From an uncultured Ectothiorhodospiraceae bacterium (GTDB lineage Bacteria > Pseudomonadota > Gammaproteobacteria > UBA6429 > Thiohalophilaceae), in the NCBI GenBank assembly GCA_947259575.1, contig CAMYMU010000049.1:24559-88558 (forward strand): a stretch of 64,000 bases of DNA, given 5' to 3'. Every line of letters starts with the position of its first letter. The stretch's first letter is position 1. Under the pieces are notes generated by a model that searched no databases, was not told where the DNA came from, and worked only from the letters and a program-made list of their open reading frames with translations. This document shows positions 42,986 through 52,201 of this stretch, in pieces. The translations under genes and the position numbers were made by a program.

Positions 42986-43849
42986 TTACTCTGACCCCAA
43001 ATATTGTTTTTTATGACGCTGTTCAACATAGGCTTCAATGGCTTTGATCTGTTGATTACCCACCGTCATACTTAAGATCGCCTTCAACTTTACGTATTGA
43101 GGGGAGTTTTTAAGTTCCTCGAAACTATTATAACGCGTTTCCTTGCCATTGATTGTTATTTTTGGATCATCCAGGAAAGCATCAACTTTGCGTTTTGTTT
43201 TTTCATCAATGACAGGTGCTTCTTCTTTTGCCGCTGTCTGCTCATCTTTGTTCCAATGATAAATGTCCATACCGGTCTTAAAAGCAATCAATAACAAAAG
43301 CCCTACCAGTGGCTCATTCAGAGATCCTAACGCAAAACCGGAGGCAATAATCGTAATATGCAAAACAATAACACGCCGATAAGGTGCGATGGTAAGTTGC
43401 CTGATACCATCGCTGCCTAGACCGCGTTCACTAACATCCCTCCCCCAGTCAAGAAGTTGGTAGGCCAATAGAGCCATTAATGGCCAAAATAAATGACGAG
43501 CTTCAATGAGTGGTAAAATGATTTCCGGCACATCCATGCCAGCCAGTTCGGGCTGCAAGCTTTTACCAAATAACTGAATAACAAACTTTCCATGCCCGAA
43601 ACAAAACATGCCGTAATGAACAGTAAAAAAAGGCACCAGGAAAACAGGAAGCGTAAACTCAGCCATATGGGAATAAGGTCGTACCACCATGCGTAATATC
43701 ATGATGGCACCGATAATGAGATTTTCTAACCAGTAAAGGAATATAAGATCAAAGCTTTTCCAACCCCATTGGAACACACCATAGATAGGGATAGCGTTCA
43801 GCAATAACAGCAAGATGACAAAAACAGGTTTGGATACATTTAGTTTCAT
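42986..43849 (-). CDS. DUF6498-like multi-pass membrane protein
   Basis: The 287-residue product has about seven hydrophobic segments, with IFLYWLENLIIGAIMILRM, a typical DUF6498 feature, and HYGMFCFGHGKF with His residues near a membrane face. A charged cytosolic tail (about 200-287) follows. Its last residues and stop (LGSE-stop) are encoded by the dispersed repeat GGGGTCAGAGTAA, as in the unrelated gene ending at 6800. The function is unknown. Confidence 0.7.
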   Translation of the reverse strand: MKLNVSKPVFVILLLLLNAIPIYGVFQWGWKSFDLIFLYWLENLIIGAIMILRMVVRPYSHMAEFTLPVFLVPFFTVHYGMFCFGHGKFVIQLFGKSLQPELAGMDVPEIILPLIEARHLFWPLMALLAYQLLDWGRDVSERGLGSDGIRQLTIAPYRRVIVLHITIIASGFALGSLNEPLVGLLLLIAFKTGMDIYHWNKDEQTAAKEEAPVIDEKTKRKVDAFLDDPKITINGKETRYNSFEELKNSPQYVKLKAILSMTVGNQQIKAIEAYVEQRHKKQYLGSE

Positions 43850-44085
43850 ATCAAGAATATTATAGAAAAGATCAATCCGTAATGATATTTTTTCAAATTA
43901 TATGAGGGGATTCCCGGTGAGATATCGCTTCAAGAGATAATAAGCGCTCTTTGATCCAGTATTTAAATGTTTTACAAATAATTGTCATGTTACAGCTATT
44001 TCAAACGATCTAAACCGGTATACTAATCTCAAAATCCGGCGCCCTCTGGGTTATAACCACAAGAAAAATAATAAGGGAAATGATA

Positions 44086-46107
44086 ATGAAGGTGAACGTA
44101 TCCGGCATGATCAAGGCGGTCCTGCGATGGACCTTTAGCATGCGCGATCCATCCGAACCGTCGAAGACCAAACGCGCCCTGATTGCCGATAAGCTAATCC
44201 AGCTCCTCGCGCTACTCTGCGGCTCGGTAGCCCCGGTCCTCGTATTGAGCCAAATCGAACTGACTAAACTAATCGATATTAAGAACGAACTCCAACCGGA
44301 CGATATCGGTCTCTTTTTGAGCCTGATTTTCATAACCCTGGCCATCATAACCCTGCTTTACCCGTTCACCATTTTGGTCTGCCTCATTAGACGACATTGG
44401 ACAACGCTTGTACTTGCACCACTCCCCATACATTATTTGCTAGGGCTTATGCTGACAGCACATATTTTTGATTTTAAGCTCGAGATCTTACAACCATACA
44501 GCCAATGGCTCGCAATAATGGTGACAGGCATCAGCCTGGCCTGGTATGCACATGCAGGGCGAATTTTTTCGAAAACGTTCGTCATAGTTTTCCTGCTGAT
44601 TTATCTGATTTTCCCCGGAATATTTGCGTGGCTGTTATTAGCGATGAGCCTGTTTTTGCGCTACCTGTTGTTTGCCATCAATCAAAACATCGACGTTTTG
44701 CGTCAGATCGGTTGGCTTCGCTCGGCGCGAATCACCTTAAGATCGCTGCTCTACTGGACACCGATACTCGCATTCGCTGTACCGGGTTATTACTGGGTTG
44801 ATTATAGCCACCGCTATAGCCTCGGCGTCATGACCTGCATGGTAACGGATCCCGACAATACCCGGGTGGTATCGAAGGATACCAATGAGTTGACCGACTG
44901 TGTCGAAGGCGAAGTCAACAAGACCCGGTCGATCAAGAAGTTCCGCTCGGACACACTGGCCGCAAACAAAAACTTCTACGCCACCAAGCACAAAAATATC
45001 GAGAGGCAAATCAGCAATTCGCACGGTAATCTCAATAACACCGCACTAGGTGCTTACGATACCGCAGTGCCGAATCGTATCGATGCACTTGAGCCGCGGG
45101 ATTGTGGACTGTTAGATATTTCCTGCGCCATCGGCAACGGCGTGCGCTCATCTGTCCGCTCCAAATATCAAAGCTCGCGAAACCAGCAACGCAGTAAATT
45201 GAAAAACAACCTGGGTAAAGGCAAGACAGTGGTCAAGCAGCAAACCAAAGGCGCCATCAACGCTGTCAGGGATGCTCATATCAAAGCACTGGAGACCGCC
45301 TTCATACTGCTCGAAACGCTGGCGCTGATCTGCCTGATTACCTTGCTGTTCTTGTGCCTGCGCAGTTTTCTTTATGTATTTGCCCGCGTTGCTTTCGGCT
45401 CCGATAAGAAAGCCTATGTCAGTCTACGCGATGACCATCACAAGATGCCGCATGGATCTATCCGACGCGCTGGCAGCGAATGCATTATCGATCTGGCGCG
45501 CGACGGCGAATTTTACTCAGCAAGAAAGTACCAACCACAGGGACAGGCACCAAAATTTTCCCTTCCACAACCCGGTGCCGTACCACTTGCACGCCTGCTA
45601 AACGGGACCTGGGGAATGAATCACCTGAAAAAAAGTCGCGGTAGCTCCAGGGTACAGTTTTCGGCCTCGCAAGGGCAGGAATTTGTGGTCTGGAACCTCA
45701 AGGCCGGAGAGGTTGTTGTGTTTGACTTCAAATTCTTCGTTGCGATGAGTGCATCACTGCAGCTTTACTCAATCATCAGCATGCGCATCTCCTCGCTGCT
45801 GTTTGGCAAGATCATCTTTCCGGCCGTGCAAGGTCCCGGTAAACTGGTTTTAAAAAGCTATGGTAAACCCTCGCCGAGTAAAATTTCAGGCGGCATTGCG
45901 GTTAGCATCGCGCCCGGTCGACTGTTAGCCTGGCAAAAGAATACCCGCTTCGCGGTCGACTCGACGCTTTCATTTGTCGACGTTTACTTAAGTAGTTTTT
46001 ACATACGACCACAGGAACACAATCTCATTGTCATTGACGCCGACCGCCCGGGTGATCGCGAATCTGGCCTCAGCCGCTTCATAAAAAACTTTCTGCTTCC
46101 CTGGTAG
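44086..46107 (+). CDS. Multi-pass membrane protein with C-terminal AIM24-like domain
   Basis: I use the second ATG (44086), better spaced from AAGGGA than the first (44080). The 673-residue product has about six transmembrane helices in residues 35-235, a soluble loop with four Cys (MTCMVTD, LTDCVEG, PRDCGLLDISCA) and basic coiled regions, another helix pair (about 405-440), and a C-terminal domain (about 470-660). That last domain resembles AIM24/TRAP-like beta-barrels: QEFVVWNLKAGEVVVFDFKF, FPAVQGPGKLVLKSYGK. The architecture looks rare. AIM24 domains influence mitochondrial membranes in yeast; the bacterial role is unknown. Confidence 0.65.
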   Translation: MKVNVSGMIKAVLRWTFSMRDPSEPSKTKRALIADKLIQLLALLCGSVAPVLVLSQIELTKLIDIKNELQPDDIGLFLSLIFITLAIITLLYPFTILVCLIRRHWTTLVLAPLPIHYLLGLMLTAHIFDFKLEILQPYSQWLAIMVTGISLAWYAHAGRIFSKTFVIVFLLIYLIFPGIFAWLLLAMSLFLRYLLFAINQNIDVLRQIGWLRSARITLRSLLYWTPILAFAVPGYYWVDYSHRYSLGVMTCMVTDPDNTRVVSKDTNELTDCVEGEVNKTRSIKKFRSDTLAANKNFYATKHKNIERQISNSHGNLNNTALGAYDTAVPNRIDALEPRDCGLLDISCAIGNGVRSSVRSKYQSSRNQQRSKLKNNLGKGKTVVKQQTKGAINAVRDAHIKALETAFILLETLALICLITLLFLCLRSFLYVFARVAFGSDKKAYVSLRDDHHKMPHGSIRRAGSECIIDLARDGEFYSARKYQPQGQAPKFSLPQPGAVPLARLLNGTWGMNHLKKSRGSSRVQFSASQGQEFVVWNLKAGEVVVFDFKFFVAMSASLQLYSIISMRISSLLFGKIIFPAVQGPGKLVLKSYGKPSPSKISGGIAVSIAPGRLLAWQKNTRFAVDSTLSFVDVYLSSFYIRPQEHNLIVIDADRPGDRESGLSRFIKNFLLPW

Positions 46108-46173
46108 GGAAAACAAAAGGGGAGTTTGCATGGATTGTTGTGAGTTTATACTCTGACCTCAATAATTCTATGA

Positions 46174-46887
46174 CTATCGCTTCATTGTGCATGCTGAGTG
46201 TAATTTCCCAAGTGAAGAAACGTTAAAACCCATGGACTTAAGTTGCGGCAAAACACGGGCCAGTGTCTCTGCTGTAGCAAGACCTCTTTCCCTTGCATCA
46301 TGCATAATGATAATCGAGCCCGGCTGAACCAGTTTTTTAATGTACCAGCTGTGAAATTGGCTGGAAGAAGTAAAATTATCAAACGGATAGATATCACCAA
46401 TGACTATTTGGTACTCGTAAGACTTTATCTCTTCCACGATATCGCTGTTATAAAATGCCGTACCCGGGCGAAACCATTTGATGTTTTGATATTCAGACAG
46501 AACAACATGCGTCTTGTTAATGCTATCTTTGAGCTCCACCTCATTAAGCGCAATGGTAACGGTTTCAGTATAGGTATGATTAGCAAGTTCATGGCCTTCG
46601 TGTGTGATGCGTTCTAATAATTCAGGGTGTTGTTCAGCACGCATGCCAACAATAAAAAATGTTGCCGTCACATTATTATCGCTTAGCACATCGAGAATGC
46701 GTGGTGTTGAGATTGGATCTGGGCCATCATCAATCGTCAGCCCGACAGCATTATGCTCACAGGGTACAATGAACGTCGCATTTGAAAAGAGCTTCGGCCC
46801 AGTAATGCGAATCGTCACCACTGAAACAATTGCAAGAACAGGTATGACAAGAAAAATGAGAGCGAATATTAAGAATTTACGTCTCAC
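46174..46887 (-). CDS. Polysaccharide deacetylase family protein
   Basis: The start is GTG at 46887 after AGGAG. The 237-residue product has an N-terminal membrane anchor (6-27) and the NodB domain motifs: GLTIDDGPDP (catalytic base Asp and metal Asp), HELANHTY (HxxxH), FRPGTAFYN, and IIIMHDARERG (catalytic His). It deacetylates N-acetylated glycans such as peptidoglycan or an exopolysaccharide, facing the periplasm. A dispersed repeat tail follows its stop. Confidence 0.9.
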   Translation of the reverse strand: MRRKFLIFALIFLVIPVLAIVSVVTIRITGPKLFSNATFIVPCEHNAVGLTIDDGPDPISTPRILDVLSDNNVTATFFIVGMRAEQHPELLERITHEGHELANHTYTETVTIALNEVELKDSINKTHVVLSEYQNIKWFRPGTAFYNSDIVEEIKSYEYQIVIGDIYPFDNFTSSSQFHSWYIKKLVQPGSIIIMHDARERGLATAETLARVLPQLKSMGFNVSSLGKLHSACTMKR

Positions 46888-46949
46888 AGTTTCTCCTAAA
46901 TCAGTTGTTCTTCCAGGGGTGTTCTTTTCTTTCTGGTAAAATAAGCTAT

Positions 46950-49073
46950 TTACAAGGATATTGCGACACGTGGCTTACCCTGGTCATTTTCAAACTTCGG
47001 TTCACACATAATCATACGTGCAGCATTGATATTTTTCTCACTAGCCAGGTAATTACGTACATTTTCACCGCGCTGCTTTGCAATTTCATTTAACTGAGCG
47101 AACTCCTTGACAGATAATTTAGGCAATAAAGTATTGATATCCACATCTTGTTCTTCATCCAGCGGGTCAATATTCTGTATCTGTTTCTCCAAGACTTCAT
47201 CAACTGGAAACAACTTAAAGCGATCGTCCAATGTGGTATGACCACACACCACTAATTTAATATTAGGCCGTTCAGTTAGCATTGTTACAAGTTTTTCTAA
47301 GTGTTGTTTATCATCGTCGTCAATAGCAGTTTTGACCGGTTCAAAAAGGACTGGCTCAAATCGTAATGCCGTTGCCAGATCAAAGGCAAAGGTGGCAGCC
47401 GTGACTAATCCAAATGGTGTGTAATAACTGATGACAGATGATCTGATCGCATCCACCATTACTTTTTGGATAGTATCGTTCAGTGAGAAATCCGGTTTTT
47501 CTATATCTCCAGTAACGGGAAGGCTTAATTCAATACTATCATCTCTTTCACGCAATAAATCAAGCGCAACTGAAAGCGGCACACCTAGCGCTTCTTTGTA
47601 CCGTTTTGATTCTGTTTCACTTAACTCTTCTACGTAAAGTTTGTGAAAAATAAATTTGAACTTTGAGTCAAGTTTACCTTGCGCAACTACCACGTCGATA
47701 TCAGCATCGACATGCCCACTCTTGATGCGATGTTGTACAGTGCTATTAAGATAAGCAGAAAAATCAGCTGCATTGACCGCGCGTATGGTCCCTTTAAGTT
47801 TACCGGTGGGACGTTTAGCAAATAACGCAATGCTGCCATCAAAATTTACTTTTCCATGTTCGCCAACAATAAAAGAAAATTTAACCGGACTAGCTCGAAC
47901 AGGATCAGAAGAATCAACCTGGGACACTTGAACCCTGATATCCCGCGCAGTTCCAAAAAACTTTGGTTCGACACCCTCATCTTTAGTGATCACTTTGGAA
48001 TCGCCAGTAATAGTTAGACTATTAATTTTAAAAACTGGTTTGTCTTTTACCTTACTTTGTTTTATTTCTGTATTTTCTGGCTTATCTATTTCCTGTATCG
48101 TTTCCGGGAACAAAAGCTGTTTTACTTTAGATATAGGCTCAAAATCGCCTTTCTGATTTCGAAATAAATATGTTACTAATCCATCAATATTTACATCTGC
48201 GATTGAAAATTCATTCAGTTTGTTGATACTTATTTTTTTCAGCGTAACATGTTCAGCATTTGCAATATAAGTATCATCTTTGGTTTCTATTTTTGCGCGT
48301 TGCAGAATGGCATAGTCATCAAGCTTGAGTGAACCAATCTTGATATTATCGAGCCCGTCAATGGCAAGGTCATTTAACTGCAATGTACCAATATTCAATA
48401 TCTCACTCGCATCTTTGGTATCTTGCAGTCTCAGGTTTTTTAGCACAAAGGATAAATTTGCGCCCAGCTTGCCTGGCTCACCATTTACCTTTGTATCCAA
48501 AAGATAACTGGATTGTCCATCCCATGCGAAATTACCCAGGGCGAGGCAATTGTTATACAGCGGCTTACCTTCTTGATTGTGCAATTGGATGCAGGTTTCG
48601 AAATTCTTGAAGTCAATATCTTTGACCACAAATTCCCATGCAGCAGACTCTTTATGCTGTTGGTCTTCCTCTGTATCTGAAGTAGCGGATGTAGCAAAGG
48701 AAATATCGCCAACTTCGATAGATTTTCCTAGCTGCTGATAAATATCGATATAGAAATCCGAAAATTCAATCTTTTCAATTGTGACCTTATTATCTAACAG
48801 ATCACGTAAATGCACTTGAACTAAAATCTCGCCTAATTCGATTTTATGTTTTTTTGGTCCGATCGCTTTGAAGTCTTTGACTCTAACCTGGCCATCCAAT
48901 AGTTTGAAACTAATATCTTCGATCGAGGCGCTAACCCCCTTCGCCTCCAGCCAGTTGGTGGCGTACCAACTTGTTAGTGCCGGCAGGAGGGAAATTAACA
49001 CGCCAAACAAAACGACGATAGCGAGCAATATACCCGCAGTCCTGACAATTCGACGTTTAAACTTTTTCTGCAT
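46950..49073 (-). CDS. DUF748/AsmA-like large periplasmic protein
   Basis: I start at the ATG at 49073 (GGCGG upstream) rather than the TTG at 49088. The 707-residue product has one transmembrane helix (about 12-36) and a long beta-rich repeat region typical of DUF748/AsmA-like proteins: IEKIEFSDFYIDIY, RDIRVQVSQVDSSDPVRASPVKF, IELSLPVTGDIEKPDFSLND. It ends with an OmpA-like stretch (VVCGHTTLDD, AKQRGENVRNYL). AsmA-like proteins act in lipid transfer or outer-membrane assembly. The deacetylase gene downstream on the same strand supports an envelope role. Confidence 0.85.
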   Translation of the reverse strand: MQKKFKRRIVRTAGILLAIVVLFGVLISLLPALTSWYATNWLEAKGVSASIEDISFKLLDGQVRVKDFKAIGPKKHKIELGEILVQVHLRDLLDNKVTIEKIEFSDFYIDIYQQLGKSIEVGDISFATSATSDTEEDQQHKESAAWEFVVKDIDFKNFETCIQLHNQEGKPLYNNCLALGNFAWDGQSSYLLDTKVNGEPGKLGANLSFVLKNLRLQDTKDASEILNIGTLQLNDLAIDGLDNIKIGSLKLDDYAILQRAKIETKDDTYIANAEHVTLKKISINKLNEFSIADVNIDGLVTYLFRNQKGDFEPISKVKQLLFPETIQEIDKPENTEIKQSKVKDKPVFKINSLTITGDSKVITKDEGVEPKFFGTARDIRVQVSQVDSSDPVRASPVKFSFIVGEHGKVNFDGSIALFAKRPTGKLKGTIRAVNAADFSAYLNSTVQHRIKSGHVDADIDVVVAQGKLDSKFKFIFHKLYVEELSETESKRYKEALGVPLSVALDLLRERDDSIELSLPVTGDIEKPDFSLNDTIQKVMVDAIRSSVISYYTPFGLVTAATFAFDLATALRFEPVLFEPVKTAIDDDDKQHLEKLVTMLTERPNIKLVVCGHTTLDDRFKLFPVDEVLEKQIQNIDPLDEEQDVDINTLLPKLSVKEFAQLNEIAKQRGENVRNYLASEKNINAARMIMCEPKFENDQGKPRVAISL

Positions 49074-49486
49074 TGCGGTAGCCGCCAATTAACTCTTATT
49101 TTATTAGCTTACCAATGTAATTTTTGGAACATGCTGATTTATATCAACATATCCAAATATTATTGATTACAGGATTCTCGATGTATGCAAAACCGAGGCG
49201 GGCGGGCATTATCAACCCTTTGCGCCAATCACTGTTAGACACTGGCTTGAGAGTTCACTTCGACCAGCCTTGCCGAGCAGCTGGACTCCAGGAAGTATAA
49301 ACCCCCTATTCCGTAAAAATCCAACCTCCATAGTGTGAAACCAACCCGGCATTTTTTCCAACTACCACCAGGTTTGAACTCCTCGGTACGGTCAACGAGC
49401 TAAAAAATTAAACGCAATGGCTGAAAGCAATAAAGCCCATACGAGAAGTAAGTGGCTGATGAGTTTTTGCTCTGCCCCTGTTTTCC
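49074..49486. repeat. Intergenic region with a composite-repeat derivative (49291-49480)
   Basis: Contains GGAAGTATAAACCCCCTATT (49291), AACCAACCCGGCATTTTTTC, AAACGCAATGGCTGAAAGC and the tail GTGGCTGATGAGTTTTTGCT (49452-49471), ending 8 bp from the stop of the leftward DUF481 gene. The block from ATGGCTGA to the tail parallels 60541-60604 and reads MAESNKAHTRSKWLMSFCSA versus MAENINAQTGNKWVMSFYSD. No functional gene is evident. Confidence 0.6.
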
Positions 49487-50341
49487 CTAAAAGTCATACT
49501 GGATACTGACTCTTGTGGTGGTATCTTCCTTTTTGATGAGTTGTGGTGGCCGGCTGTCATAGGCGGCATCGAGTGAAACATTTAACTTAATTACATCGTT
49601 AATTTTAACGTTGATCGCTCCCTGAAATAACGACCGATAATCACTAAACTCTTCGACATCCGGTTGGTAGTACAAAGCCCCAGTGAGATCCGCGTTGCTC
49701 GTCAGCTTATAGCGCGTTAACCAATAAAGATTCGCACGATAGGCATCGGTCTTACCACTATCGGTCTGGCCTACGACTTCATCGATCTCTTCTTCCGAAT
49801 AGAAGGCACCCACACCGAAATAATTTTCCCAATCAGGCCGTTTAAATAAATACCTGGCGCCAGCGCCTGCTAACCAGCGGGAAGACAAGCGGGTAAATTC
49901 ATTCTGTTCGAATTGGGTAAAAAATTCATAATCCCAATGATCGCTAAAATCACGTATGTGTCTAAGATGTACAAACGATTTATCGATGTTGGTTTGATCG
50001 TTCGACTTCCCATATTCATATCCGACTAGGCCAATATTGATATACGCTGCCTCTCGCTGATGTAATTGCAAATCTAATTTATAATGTTCCACTACTGAAT
50101 TGCCCGTTGCCCTGGCGGCACTTAATTCAACACTGCCGCCGAGTCCTTTTTCATGTTCATCAAAATGCAGCGCCTGCATATTGACAATCGCATAAGACTG
50201 AGGGATAAATAAAATAACAGTCCAAAAGACTAAAAGTATAAATAATGTTTTTCTCAACAATAAGTTCTTCAAGGACGAAGAAAACCGGGCCGTAGGGATT
50301 CTCCTCTGACCGCTTGTTATATTTGTAAATTTACAAATCAC
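49487..50341 (-). CDS. DUF481-family outer-membrane beta-barrel protein
   Basis: The start is GTG at 50341 with AGGGGG five bases upstream. The 284-residue product has a long n-region and a hydrophobic signal (about 28-50). The barrel is DUF481-like (YdiY type): GGSVELSAARATGNSV, then alternating strands such as FGVGAFYSEEEIDEVVGQTD and YRSLFQGAINVKINDVIKL, ending VSIQYDF with the terminal Phe of outer-membrane proteins. E. coli YdiY is described as salt-induced; the transport substrate is unknown. Confidence 0.85.
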   Translation of the reverse strand: MICKFTNITSGQRRIPTARFSSSLKNLLLRKTLFILLVFWTVILFIPQSYAIVNMQALHFDEHEKGLGGSVELSAARATGNSVVEHYKLDLQLHQREAAYINIGLVGYEYGKSNDQTNIDKSFVHLRHIRDFSDHWDYEFFTQFEQNEFTRLSSRWLAGAGARYLFKRPDWENYFGVGAFYSEEEIDEVVGQTDSGKTDAYRANLYWLTRYKLTSNADLTGALYYQPDVEEFSDYRSLFQGAINVKINDVIKLNVSLDAAYDSRPPQLIKKEDTTTRVSIQYDF

Positions 50342-50400
50342 TTCGCCCCCTTTAGACCATATCTGATTTAAAGATCACTCTATCCCATTTACTTTATACT

Positions 50401-50835
50401 TTATGACTCCGCTTTGGAGCGTTTACCCACACCCTTACTTTTTGGTGTTGGAGGATTTTTCATAATAAAGCGGCGGCCTTCGATCAATTTTAATAAGTCG
50501 TAAGAGCTGATGACACCAACAACCTTTTTTTCCTGAGTAACAATCAAGTGGTGAATTTTGTGATTACGCATCATACGAGCTGCCACTGACACATCTTCGT
50601 ATTCTGGAATGGTATAGACCTTCTCAGTCATGATATTAGAAATGGCTGTACCCTCCTTTTCTGTCGCCAATATGTCTGAGGCGGAGACTACACCAACTGG
50701 TATGTTATCAGGAGAGACAACCGGTACGCTGCTCAAGCTGCGCTTGGCCATTTTTTCCTTAAGCTGGCCAACAGTTTGGTGGGGTTGAGCGGTAATGACA
50801 TTGTTGCTCATCAGTTCTAGTATTTTGACATTCAT
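50401..50835 (-). CDS. CBS-pair domain protein
   Basis: The 144-residue product consists of a tandem CBS pair: first CBS about 1-55 (LMSNNVITAQPHQTVGQL, VVSPDNIPVGVVSASDIL), second about 66-122 (MTEKVYTIPEYEDVSVAARM, VVGVISSYDLLKLIEG), then a basic tail (PPTPKSKGVGKRSKAES). Such stand-alone proteins bind adenine nucleotides and modulate partners; the target is unknown. GGAAATATAATC precedes the ATG. Confidence 0.88.
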   Translation of the reverse strand: MNVKILELMSNNVITAQPHQTVGQLKEKMAKRSLSSVPVVSPDNIPVGVVSASDILATEKEGTAISNIMTEKVYTIPEYEDVSVAARMMRNHKIHHLIVTQEKKVVGVISSYDLLKLIEGRRFIMKNPPTPKSKGVGKRSKAES

Positions 50836-50905
50836 GATTATATTTCCGTTTGCGTTTATATAGAATTAATATTAAAGGGGTTCTGCGAGATAAACAATCG
50901 GATCG

Positions 50906-50960
50906 TATTTAATCGCCAGAACATATTTAACAGGTGCGACGCTTAAGCCGGAGTTTCGGT
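50906..50960. repeat. Composite dispersed repeat, middle-block fragment
   Basis: GTATTTAATCGCCAGAACAT and ACAGGTGCGACGCTTAAGCC-GGAGTTT correspond to the middle block seen at 15470 and 37145. In frame it reads YLIARTYLTGATLKPEF, close to YLIATATLKPEY at 37147, supporting a coding origin. Confidence 0.6.
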
Positions 50961-50977
50961 TTTTTAAAGTAACAGAC

Positions 50978-52198
50978 CTACCTTACTTTTACTCTTACGC
51001 CATCTTCCACCTGATCGCTTGGATGATTGATCACCTGTTGCCCTTCCTGTACCCCCTCTACAATCTGTGTAATCAACCCGTTACGCTGACCGATCTTAAC
51101 TTCGCGCAGTTGCGCCCGCCGGTTCTCGATCGCAAACACCGCCCAGCCATCGCTTTGACGAAACACACTGCTGGCTGGTACCTGCAGCACATTATCTTCA
51201 TGCCAAAGCATGAAGCGTGCATCAACCCGATAACCATCACCCAGGCGTTGCCACTGTTCTTTCGGAGAAGTGAAGTCGGCGATGATCAGAACGCGTTGTT
51301 CTTCCACACCGAGTGCAGAAGTTTTGGTGAATCCCACTGGCTCGATGTTACGAACAATACCCTGCAAAGGTTGCTCGCCACCCCAACGTTCAAACAACAC
51401 GGCCATACCCGGTTCGATTTTCACCGCGTCAGACGACAAAACATCCACTTCAACTTCCAGCACTTCCGGGTCACCAACTTCCAGCAAAGGCTCGCCGGTA
51501 CGCACCGGGCCTTCACATTCGTGATGCAGTTTTAAGATACGACCATCGATCGGTGAAGAGACCGGTACCCGCTCAGCCGGTTCACCCTGTTTGCCGGCGT
51601 GATAATCCAGCACACTCCTGGCCGCTTGCAGCTCATAGGTCGCCACTTCCACGGCATGGCGCGAAGAACGCGAGTTAGCTTTGGCAGTCCGCTGATTCAT
51701 TTGGGCCTTATCAAATTCACCTTTGGGGATGACGCCCTTTTCATACAACGGGCGCAGGCGTTTGACTTCACTATTATAAAAGTCCGCTGTGGCTTTAACC
51801 GATTGCGCCTGATCGCGTGCCGACTCCAAAGCCGACTTTGCTGCCGCGACCCGTGCCTTCGCTTCGGCGCGACTGCGCGGATCCAGCACCTGGGATTCGA
51901 GCGGCGTGATGCCGAGCAACACTTCACCCTGTTTGATCTGATCGCCGACACTCAACTGCACCCGGCAGGTCACACCATCGACCGGCGCGGCGATGACATA
52001 ACGATCAATCACCCGGGTGCGGCCTTCTTCTTCGATGGACACTGTCATCGGCGCACGTTTCACCGTGACGACTTCGACCCACACCGGTTGTGGCCAGTAA
52101 CCCCACACCAGCAGGCCAATAACGACGGCAGCAATTAAGCCAATAACCGGGTGCTTGCGCAAAATGTCAGGTACCAGAGCTTGTAAGTTTACAGGCAT
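50978..52198 (-). CDS. HlyD/MacA-like periplasmic adaptor of an ABC exporter
   Basis: AAGGAG precedes the ATG. The 406-residue product has an N-terminal transmembrane helix (about 17-36), a barrel-sandwich/lipoyl-like hybrid (IAAPVDGVTCRVQLSVGDQI...VPVSSPIDGRILKLHHECEG), a coiled-coil hairpin (about 100-190) and a beta-barrel with membrane-proximal domain. It links the inner-membrane exporter to an outer-membrane channel (not encoded here). It starts 3 bp after the permease stop, the last gene of the operon. Confidence 0.92.
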   Translation of the reverse strand: MPVNLQALVPDILRKHPVIGLIAAVVIGLLVWGYWPQPVWVEVVTVKRAPMTVSIEEEGRTRVIDRYVIAAPVDGVTCRVQLSVGDQIKQGEVLLGITPLESQVLDPRSRAEAKARVAAAKSALESARDQAQSVKATADFYNSEVKRLRPLYEKGVIPKGEFDKAQMNQRTAKANSRSSRHAVEVATYELQAARSVLDYHAGKQGEPAERVPVSSPIDGRILKLHHECEGPVRTGEPLLEVGDPEVLEVEVDVLSSDAVKIEPGMAVLFERWGGEQPLQGIVRNIEPVGFTKTSALGVEEQRVLIIADFTSPKEQWQRLGDGYRVDARFMLWHEDNVLQVPASSVFRQSDGWAVFAIENRRAQLREVKIGQRNGLITQIVEGVQEGQQVINHPSDQVEDGVRVKVR

Positions 52199-52201
52199 GA
52201 C

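Noticed and set aside
44737..45024. Leftward 95-codon frame inside the AIM24-like membrane protein gene
   Set aside because: Antisense shadow of a gene with good membrane topology and start signal.
51023..52138. Plus-strand frames of 170 and 179 codons opposite the HlyD-type adaptor gene
   Set aside because: They are antisense shadows of a clear adaptor gene; their His/Arg-rich products match no family.
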